A stretch of DNA of 51,661 nucleotides, taken from NCBI GenBank assembly GCA_964583155.1, contig CAZOUY010000009.1, positions 1-51,661 on the forward strand. Reading direction: 5' to 3'. The DNA is from CAG-826 sp964583155. Its GTDB lineage: Bacteria > Bacillota_I > Bacilli_A > RFN20 > CAG-826. Both the position numbers and the translations under genes were made by a program. Shown piece after piece: positions 44,957-51,661 of this stretch. The first letter of the stretch is position 1. Every line of letters starts with the position of its first letter. The notes under the pieces are model-generated. The model saw nothing but the letters and a program-made list of their open reading frames with translations, was not told the DNA's origin and did not search any database.

Positions 44957-45640
44957 TTACACCGCCTTTTTGCTTAATGCATCCTTGGCCGCTCTTTGCT
45001 CCGCTTCTTTTTTCGTCGAAGCGGTCCCTCTTCCTAAGCAAATGCCATTAAAATAGGCCTCCGCCACAAAAATAGGAGCGTGAGCCGGACCTTTGACATC
45101 AACGATCTCGTAATGTACTGTTCCGCGTTTATCCGTCTGCATTTCTTCCTGTAAGCAGGTCTTGTAATCGGTTATTAAGGTTTCATCGAAATTAATGATG
45201 TCATCCGCAAATAGGGACTCAACCTTTTGATAGGTAATGGTAAATCCTTGATCGATATACATCGCGCCTACGAAGGCTTCAAAAACATTTTCCAAAATCT
45301 TCGGCGAATCCAAACCGCCATGCTGTTGCAATCCATGGCTTAAAATAATATATTCATCCAAATGAATCTTTCGAGCATGAGTGGCTAACGATTCGCTGCA
45401 GACGAGGCGAGCCCTCATTTTTGTCATTATACCCTCCTGCTTTGTAGGATAATGACGAAATATCAAATCGGCGATAATTAAATTCACGGCACTATCACCG
45501 ATGAACTCTAAACGCTCATAATCATGATGTCTTGTATTAGCCTCCCCGTTAAAGGACGGATGAATAAACGCCGTTTCAAAAAGGGAAAGATCATTGGGAA
45601 TAATATCTAAAGCACGTAACAAATCATTAATGGGCTTCAT
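44957..45640 (-). CDS. rnc: ribonuclease III
   Basis: A 227-residue double-strand RNA endonuclease. RNase III signature YERLEFIGDSAVNL (~41-54), a second acidic pair in ENVFEAFVGAMYID, and a C-terminal dsRBD (KTCLQEEMQTDKRG ... STKKEAEQRAAKDAL). ATG overlaps the plsX stop by 14 bases. Confidence 0.96.
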   Translation of the reverse strand: MKPINDLLRALDIIPNDLSLFETAFIHPSFNGEANTRHHDYERLEFIGDSAVNLIIADLIFRHYPTKQEGIMTKMRARLVCSESLATHARKIHLDEYIILSHGLQQHGGLDSPKILENVFEAFVGAMYIDQGFTITYQKVESLFADDIINFDETLITDYKTCLQEEMQTDKRGTVHYEIVDVKGPAHAPIFVAEAYFNGICLGRGTASTKKEAEQRAAKDALSKKAV

Positions 45641-46616
45641 ATTCGGATAGACCTTCCTTCATCCGCTCGACAATTTCGGCCTCCGCCATGCGATAAGCCA
45701 AATCTAAAGTGCAAGCAAAGCTATAATCATTGCTTGATCCATGGCCCTTGACTACGACTCCATTAACACCGAGGAGCATTGCCCCACCAACCGATTTATA
45801 ATCCATTGTCTGTCGCATTTCATCAATGCCTTTTTTACATAATAAATAGCCGATTTTTGAAAAGAAATTGCGTTTAAACGCCTTTTTCATCATCCCGCTC
45901 ATCATGGAAGCCGTTCCTTCGGTAGCCTTTAAGAAAATATTGCCGGCAAAGCCACCGCTAACAATCACATCGGCGCGTCCATCCAAAGCCTCACGAGCCT
46001 CGATATTACCCATGAATCCTTTTATTTGCTTTTCCTTTAATAAACGATGAGCCTCTTTAATTTCCGGGGAGCCTTTTTCTTCTTCCACCCCATTGCTCAA
46101 CAAATAAATCTTCGGCTCCGCTATGCCAAAAAGCTTTTGGGCGTAAACCGTGCCGAGAATAGCAAATTGCACCAATTGCGATGGTGTATTCTCATTATTC
46201 GCTCCTAAATCCAATAAAGTCACTTTTTTGTCTTTGATTTTGGTCGGAAATGGCGAAACTAAAGCCGCTCTTTCCACACCGGGGATGAGCTTCAGCTTCA
46301 CAGTTGCGGAGGTTAAAAAGCCACCAGTAGAGCCGGCCGAGACGATCGCATCGGCATGTCTTTCAAGCATCGTATTTAAGGCAACGATCATTGAGGATTT
46401 TCGCATTCTCATGACCTCAAAAGCGCCGGCATCCATCGGAACAACATCCGGAGCATCGACTATTTCGCATTTTCCTTCTAAGGGCTGCAATTCCTCTTTT
46501 CTTCCAACAGCTATTACTTTTACGTCTTCATGTTTATTTAAAAATGCTAACACGCCGGGGACTGTCGCTGTGGTTCCCGCATCACACCCCATCATATCAA
46601 CAACAATTGTTTTCAT
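45627..46616 (-). CDS. plsX: phosphate acyltransferase PlsX
   Basis: A 329-residue enzyme that interconverts acyl-ACP and acyl-phosphate for the PlsY step of phospholipid synthesis. VVDMMGCDAG start, SAGSTGGFLTSA, LLDLGANNE, and GGFAGNIFLKATEGT near residue 230. The start at 46616 follows GAGGTG. fabD, fabG and acpP, which often follow plsX in other Bacillota, are missing here. FakA and a DegV protein in the window suggest use of exogenous fatty acids. Confidence 0.95.
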   Translation of the reverse strand: MKTIVVDMMGCDAGTTATVPGVLAFLNKHEDVKVIAVGRKEELQPLEGKCEIVDAPDVVPMDAGAFEVMRMRKSSMIVALNTMLERHADAIVSAGSTGGFLTSATVKLKLIPGVERAALVSPFPTKIKDKKVTLLDLGANNENTPSQLVQFAILGTVYAQKLFGIAEPKIYLLSNGVEEEKGSPEIKEAHRLLKEKQIKGFMGNIEAREALDGRADVIVSGGFAGNIFLKATEGTASMMSGMMKKAFKRNFFSKIGYLLCKKGIDEMRQTMDYKSVGGAMLLGVNGVVVKGHGSSNDYSFACTLDLAYRMAEAEIVERMKEGLSEYEAH

Positions 46617-46657
46617 TTTTTTCACCTCAATTACATATTTTATCATATTTAGGCTAT

Positions 46658-46708
46658 GAAAAAAACAAGCGAATGATGATACGTATAATTGCTCCATCAA
46701 GTCACTCG
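46658..46708 (-). terminator. probable terminator after recG
   Basis: CGAGTGA and TCATTCG (one G-U pair) form a stem around a ~25-base partly paired loop, followed by T's on the minus strand. Confidence 0.45.
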
Positions 46709-46728
46709 TTTTTATTTATTATCATTCT

Positions 46729-48723
46729 TTAAATCAAACTGCTATCATCAACCGCTAATTCATTTTGAAGCTCCTTCAAAATGGTGTCATATTGAGGATT
46801 ATCTTGATCATCCAAGATAATTTGGGCATCCTTTTTCGCAATTTCGATCATTTTAAAATCATTGATAAAATTCACATAACGAAAATCCGGTAGGCCACTC
46901 TGTCGATAGCCGATGAATTCTCCCGGTCCTCGCCTTTTGAGATCCTCCTCGGCCACAACGAATCCATCATCGGTGTTCTCTAATACCTTCAATTTGGCGA
47001 TTTCCTCTTCGTCATCACCATCATAGAGCAAAAAGCAACAAGCGTTTTCACCATCGCGCCCGATTCTTCCTCGCAGCTGATGCAATGAAGCCAAACCGAA
47101 TTGATTAGCGTTATAGATGATCATCAGGTTCGCTGTTTTAACATCAATACCTACTTCCACAACCGTTGTGGAAATCAAAATCGGTTTTTTGCCACTTTTA
47201 AAGGCCTCTAGGGCGTTTTCCTTTTCCTCGGCGGACATTTTACCATGCAAAAGACTAACAAGCCCAGAATAATCGTTTTCATAGCGATTGAATAATTCTT
47301 CGACCGATGATGATTGCCCATCATTTTCTTCAATCAGTGGCGCAATGACATATACTTGCTTTTGATTATGCAATGACTCCTGTATCTTAATACTCAATAT
47401 TTCGGCATTGCTCGGAATAACGGTTGTGGTTACCTGTCGCTTTTGAAAGGGGAAGCTTTGAATGGTTGTAACGTCCAAATCCCCATAAGCGGTTAATGCG
47501 AGCGTGCGTGGAATCGGTGTAGCTGACATTAAAAGCAAATCAGCCCTCTCCCCTTTGCTCGCCAAAAGCGAACGCTGATTAACTCCGAAACGATGCTGCT
47601 CATCTATGACCGCTAATCCTAAAGATCGATAAACCACATCATCGCTAAAAAGAGCGTGCGTTCCAATGATGATGTCAATTTCTCCATTTTGTAATTTATC
47701 CTTAATCAATTGCTTTTCTTTATTCGATAAAGCGCCCACTAAAAGGGCAATCCGAACATTGCTACTCATAAATAAGCTCTGAAAGGTCTGATAATGCTGC
47801 CTTGCTAAAGCGTCGGTCGGAGCCATAAACGCTCCTTGATCGCCACGTAAATAATTGCCATAAAACGCCAAAGCCGCAACGACCGTTTTTCCGCTTCCAA
47901 CATCACCTTGCATCAGGCGATACATCAGCGTGTCATCGTTCATATCAAAAACAATCTCGCGAATCGCCTGTTTTTGATCCACGGTCAGCTTATATGGAAG
48001 AGTTCGCACCAAATCATTAATTCTTTGCACCGGAATCTTCTTTTTGCGGGATAAGGTCAAAGCCTTGTTTTGGGCGCGAATCCATTGAGTTTTTAAAGTA
48101 AACAAAAGACATTCTTCATATTTTAAAGTGCGATATCCTTGCGTTATATCCTCACGACACCGCGGTAAGTGCACTTTAAAGAGCGCTTCCTTTTTGGTCA
48201 ATAAATGATATTTTGTCTTCAGTCCTTCGGGAATAATTTCCGCTATGTCTAAATCCTTCGAAAAGGCTTTTTTTACCAACCGCACCATTTGATAATTTTC
48301 GATGGTATCAGGAAGAGAATAGATCGGTTTAATACGATCCTCATCGGCGATAGGACCTTTGATCAATTGCGTGAGATTGATCGTTTTTTTGGCTAGATCG
48401 AATATGCCCACGATCGTTAATAATTCTCCCAATTTCAATTGCTTGCATAAATAAGGACGATTAAACGCCACTATCGAATAAAAGCCGTTTTGATTGGAAA
48501 CAAAGGAAAAGCGCACGATCGTCAACGATCCGTGCTTCACCAAAATCGGAGAACTGACCATTTTCCCTTCGACAACGATTTTTTGCTTGTCCGTCAAGTT
48601 CGTCTCATCGGTTAAATGCAAGTCCTGATAAGTACGGGGCAAATGGAATAAAAGATCCTCATAGCTTTGGATATTCATCTTATTTAGCGCTTCTTGGATC
48701 GCTTTTGATTTACTTAGTTCCAT
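46729..48723 (-). CDS. recG: ATP-dependent DNA helicase RecG
   Basis: A 664-residue helicase that reverses stalled forks and resolves branched DNA. The wedge (OB) domain is N-terminal (~50-150). Walker A is MQGDVGSGKTVVAALA (~272), Walker B IDEQHRFGVNQR (the DEQH box is typical of RecG), motif VI QLRGRIGRDG. AGGAGGTG precedes the ATG. Standard fakA-recG-plsX order; fapR is absent. Confidence 0.97.
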   Translation of the reverse strand: MELSKSKAIQEALNKMNIQSYEDLLFHLPRTYQDLHLTDETNLTDKQKIVVEGKMVSSPILVKHGSLTIVRFSFVSNQNGFYSIVAFNRPYLCKQLKLGELLTIVGIFDLAKKTINLTQLIKGPIADEDRIKPIYSLPDTIENYQMVRLVKKAFSKDLDIAEIIPEGLKTKYHLLTKKEALFKVHLPRCREDITQGYRTLKYEECLLFTLKTQWIRAQNKALTLSRKKKIPVQRINDLVRTLPYKLTVDQKQAIREIVFDMNDDTLMYRLMQGDVGSGKTVVAALAFYGNYLRGDQGAFMAPTDALARQHYQTFQSLFMSSNVRIALLVGALSNKEKQLIKDKLQNGEIDIIIGTHALFSDDVVYRSLGLAVIDEQHRFGVNQRSLLASKGERADLLLMSATPIPRTLALTAYGDLDVTTIQSFPFQKRQVTTTVIPSNAEILSIKIQESLHNQKQVYVIAPLIEENDGQSSSVEELFNRYENDYSGLVSLLHGKMSAEEKENALEAFKSGKKPILISTTVVEVGIDVKTANLMIIYNANQFGLASLHQLRGRIGRDGENACCFLLYDGDDEEEIAKLKVLENTDDGFVVAEEDLKRRGPGEFIGYRQSGLPDFRYVNFINDFKMIEIAKKDAQIILDDQDNPQYDTILKELQNELAVDDSSLI

Positions 48724-48748
48724 AATTTCACCTCCTACTTATGATACG

Positions 48749-48773
48749 AAAAAAAGGGAAAAATCCCTTTTTT
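48749..48773 (-). terminator. hairpin between fakA and recG
   Basis: AAAAAGGGA-AAAA-TCCCTTTTT with T-run on the minus strand, overlapping the end of fakA. Possibly a partial terminator. Confidence 0.65.
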
Positions 48774-50400
48774 ATTCTACACCGATAATAAAAGAATATA
48801 CCGGCTGATGCCCTTCGCGAATATCGATATCGATATCGTCATAAGCACTTTCAATTCGCGTCATCAGCTCTTCTTCTTCCTCTTTGGTAACATCTTCGCC
48901 AACCAGAATGGTGATAATACTCGCCATCTCGTCGACCATCTTTTTGATTAATTCAAAGGCAGCGTCGATTTTATTTTCCAAGCTGCACATTATCTTTTTA
49001 TCACAAATCCCCATAAAGTGACCCATTTTGATTTCAATGTCATCAATGAGCGTGTCTTTGATAGCGAAGGTCACTTGCCCGCTTTTTACGGTCTTTAACG
49101 CGCGTTTCATTTCTTCATAATTCTCTTCAAAGCTCGCGTCTTGATTGAACATCATGCAGGCTACTAAGCCTTGAGGAATAGATTTGGAGGGAATGACCTG
49201 GGCTTTGACATCACCTTCAATGACATCACATGCTTGAACCGCCGCCATCACGATATTGGAATTATTCGGTAAGATAAAAATCTTTTTGGCTTTGACTTTG
49301 CTAATAGCCTCCACAAAATCTTCCGTGGAAGGATTCATCGTTTGTCCACCACTTACAATATAATCGACATTCAATTCCTTGAAAAGGGCATCGACGCCCT
49401 CACCGATGGAAACAGCAATCAAGCCATACTCTTTCATTTCGACTTCCGCCGGTTCATCGAAATCATTGATCATACATGTATGGGATTCGGCCAAATTCTC
49501 AATTTTGATCGTTATAAATTCCCCAAATTGCTGGGCATAAGACAAAATCGGCCCCGGGGTTGTCGTATGAACATGAACCTTTACTTCGCCATCTTGAGCT
49601 TTAACTCGCACCAATTCACCATGCGAAGAAAGAATATTGGTAAACCTTTTTTCAACAAAGGCCTTCTTATTGTTTTCCGGTCCTAGGCGCATTACGAATT
49701 CAATGCAATAATTGAATTCTTCACCCTCCATGACCGCCATTTGAACTTGCTTATTCTCTAAAACGGTGGCCATCTTCTTTTCCACTACTTCGCCATGTAA
49801 CGCTCTTTCAAAGCCCTCTAAAATCTTAATGAGGCCAGCTCCGCCAGAATCAACGACGCCCACTTCTTTTAATACCGGAAGCAAATCCGGAGTTCTTACT
49901 AAGGAAGCACGCGCTTCTTTTAAAAGAATGTCAAAAGCTTTTTCAATGCTCATATTATCATTGACCTTTTCGCTTAAGACAGTAGCCGCTTCGCGAATAA
50001 CCGTTAAAATCGTTCCTTCAACCGGACGCATGACCGCTTTATAAGCGACATCCTTTCCGGTCATAAAGGCCAACGCCAATTCTGTTGGCTTAATAACTCT
50101 TTTTCCCTCTAAGGCTTGAGCAAATCCACGAAAAATTTGCGACAAAATGACGCCGGAATTTCCGCGCGCCCCCATGAGTAAGCCCTTGGAAAAAGCCTTG
50201 GCAATCGGATAAATATCGTTATCAGTGCGATTGGCAACTTCCTTGGCGCCTGATGAAATCGTCAAATTCATATTAGTTCCTGTATCACCATCTGGAACCG
50301 GAAAAACATTTAAAGAGTCGATTTCAGGATAATAATTATAAAGATTGTTCGCACCAGATATAATCATCTGCTTGAGAACAAGCCCATTGATTGTTTTCAT
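48772..50400 (-). CDS. fakA: fatty acid kinase catalytic subunit FakA (YloV, DAK2 domain)
   Basis: A 542-residue protein. The N-terminal DhaL/DAK2 kinase domain has FPVPDGDTGTNMNLT (Asp37, Asp39 and Thr40 near Mg-ATP), MGARGNSGVILSQIFRG and DSGGAGL. The C-terminal half is a DegV-like region that binds the FakB partner (VSIGEGVDALF, VSGGQTMNPSTEDF, NNSNIVMAA). It phosphorylates fatty acids bound to DegV proteins, such as the one at 39466-40344. GGGGGA precedes the ATG; it follows the Asp23 gene by 28 bases. Confidence 0.94.
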   Translation of the reverse strand: MKTINGLVLKQMIISGANNLYNYYPEIDSLNVFPVPDGDTGTNMNLTISSGAKEVANRTDNDIYPIAKAFSKGLLMGARGNSGVILSQIFRGFAQALEGKRVIKPTELALAFMTGKDVAYKAVMRPVEGTILTVIREAATVLSEKVNDNMSIEKAFDILLKEARASLVRTPDLLPVLKEVGVVDSGGAGLIKILEGFERALHGEVVEKKMATVLENKQVQMAVMEGEEFNYCIEFVMRLGPENNKKAFVEKRFTNILSSHGELVRVKAQDGEVKVHVHTTTPGPILSYAQQFGEFITIKIENLAESHTCMINDFDEPAEVEMKEYGLIAVSIGEGVDALFKELNVDYIVSGGQTMNPSTEDFVEAISKVKAKKIFILPNNSNIVMAAVQACDVIEGDVKAQVIPSKSIPQGLVACMMFNQDASFEENYEEMKRALKTVKSGQVTFAIKDTLIDDIEIKMGHFMGICDKKIMCSLENKIDAAFELIKKMVDEMASIITILVGEDVTKEEEEELMTRIESAYDDIDIDIREGHQPVYSFIIGVE

Positions 50401-50428
50401 ACTAAAAAGTCCCCCAAAATAATATGTA

Positions 50429-50785
50429 CTAAATCACTTTCAACCCTTGTACATACACATTAATTGCTTTAAATTTAATATCAAAAGTTTTTTCTAAAAC
50501 GTATTTTACTTTCTTTTGTACTTCCGCAATTACTTCCGTAATTTTGACACCATATACAACTGTAATATAAAGATCGACTTCATAGCCTTCTTTACCTTTA
50601 CGTGAGATAACACCCTGATGATAATTTTCTTTGGCTAACATTTCGTTAATATTATCACGAATGGAATTTTTGCTGGAAAGTCCAACAACACCATAGCACT
50701 CTGTGGCCGCTCCCCCGGCAACAGCGCTGATCGCTTCCATCGAGATATTGATACCACCATATGGAGTTTGCTTATCAATAGTCAT
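50429..50785 (-). CDS. Asp23/Gls24 family protein (YloU)
   Basis: A 118-residue protein. Asp23 fold: ISMEAISAVAGGAATECYGVVGLSSK near the start and VDLYITVVYGVKITEVIAEVQKKV. Family members affect envelope stress in some Bacillota; it regularly precedes fakA. TTGGAGGA precedes the ATG. Confidence 0.92.
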   Translation of the reverse strand: MTIDKQTPYGGINISMEAISAVAGGAATECYGVVGLSSKNSIRDNINEMLAKENYHQGVISRKGKEGYEVDLYITVVYGVKITEVIAEVQKKVKYVLEKTFDIKFKAINVYVQGLKVI

Positions 50786-50830
50786 CTTATTTCCTCCAAT
50801 AAAATAAGTAATGAGGTTATACCCTAAGTT

Positions 50831-50859
50831 ATTTTAACATACATTTTCACTATTGTAAA
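50831..50859 (-). promoter_or_regulatory. promoter for the asp23-fakA-recG run
   Basis: TTTACA (50854-50859), a 17-base spacer and TAAAAT (50831-50836) with TATG extension on the minus strand. Confidence 0.7.
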
Positions 50860-50865
50860 AGAGAA

Positions 50866-50898
50866 AAAAACCTCGTCGCCTGTCGGACCTAATAGGTC
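50866..50898 (-). terminator. possible rRNA operon terminator region
   Basis: The palindrome GACCTAATAGGTC (50886-50898) is followed on the minus strand, after ~13 bases, by seven T's. The stem-to-T distance is unusual, so this is tentative. A T-run also directly follows the 5S. Confidence 0.35.
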
Positions 50899-50913
50899 TA
50901 TATAATAAAAAAA

Positions 50914-51023
50914 GCCCGGCAGCTCGCTATTCTCCCCTCGAAAGGATACCTTCGCCACTACGGTGCTTAACTTCTGTGTTCGGGATGGGAACAGGTGTGT
51001 CCACCGCGCCATCACCACCAGAC
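50914..51023 (-). rRNA. rrf: 5S ribosomal RNA
   Basis: About 110 bases. The minus strand begins GTCTGGTGGTGATGGCG and ends CTGCCGGGC, which pair as the terminal stem. The conserved CCCATCCCGAACACAGAAGTT-like core is present near the middle. It follows 23S by ~90 bases. Confidence 0.95.
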
Positions 51024-51112
51024 TTTTTTCATGAGAGAATTGTTCTCTCAAAACTAGATATTATACCATTGCGTTCTTCTATTCAATACCCAAATATAAT
51101 TTTTTTACAAAA

Positions 51113-51661
<549 letters not shown>

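Noticed and set aside
50824..51051. 75-codon minus-strand frame
   Set aside because: It covers the 5S rRNA and the asp23 promoter; not a gene.

Overview
The window is a low-GC Bacillota (Bacilli-like) chromosome segment. Evidence: a PolC-type replicase with built-in proofreading, an Asp23/FakA/RecG/PlsX/RNase III/FtsY/YlxM/Ffh gene cluster, an S2/EF-Ts/PyrH/Frr/UppS/CdsA/Dxr/RseP/PolC cluster, and a TopA with three zinc ribbons. UGA is used as an ordinary stop (for example in rimM, ftsY and cdsA), so this is not a Mycoplasma-type code. A gut-associated Erysipelotrichia/RF39/Acholeplasma-like lineage would fit, but the window alone does not fix the genus.

Layout. (1) 1-9.9 kb is an AT-rich accessory region: short repeats at the left edge, an XRE regulator with membrane segments, a Cys-rich mini-protein, and a likely operon of exported proteins. 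That operon holds three close paralogues of a single-pass membrane protein, a 799-residue secreted protein with paired Cys motifs, and a Ser/Thr-tethered lipoprotein. Two further membrane proteins of unknown function follow. (2) 10.2-15.4 kb is a tightly overlapping five-gene operon: a small helical protein, a GHKL ATPase, two proteins I cannot assign with certainty, and a Dam-type adenine methylase with an extra C-terminal domain. I read it as a candidate modification-linked defence system without a recognisable nuclease. An unassigned 473-residue protein lies just upstream. (3) 17.0-17.83 kb holds a decayed tyrosine integrase next to tRNA-Pro(CGG), the expected right-hand boundary of an integrated element. 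(4) 17.85-50.8 kb is dense core genome, nearly all on the minus strand with overlapping genes. Its genes serve replication (polC), envelope and isoprenoid synthesis (rseP, dxr, cdsA, uppS, plsX, fakA, a DegV/FakB), translation (frr, tsf, rpsB, rplS, rpsP, rimM, trmD, trmFO), DNA topology and repair (topA, recG, dprA, rnhB, xerC) and protein targeting (ftsY, ylxM, ffh, lepB). (5) 50.9-51.66 kb is the 3' end of an rRNA operon (5S plus partial 23S).

Notable departures from the usual Bacillota gene order: the degV-rpsP-khpA-rimM-trmD block is inverted relative to its normal neighbours ffh and rplS; smc is missing between rnc and ftsY; and a purine permease has been placed beside rplS. EF-Ts carries two CxxC pairs that could form a metal site. 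The lipid genes work as a set: FakA with a DegV-type fatty-acid carrier makes acyl-phosphate, PlsX interconverts acyl-phosphate and acyl-ACP, and CdsA activates phosphatidate.

Most likely undescribed content: the GHKL-ATPase/Dam operon (10.2-15.4 kb) and the surface-protein array with gene-conversion-like repeats (1.5-7.9 kb). All assignments are by reading motifs; no database search was run.
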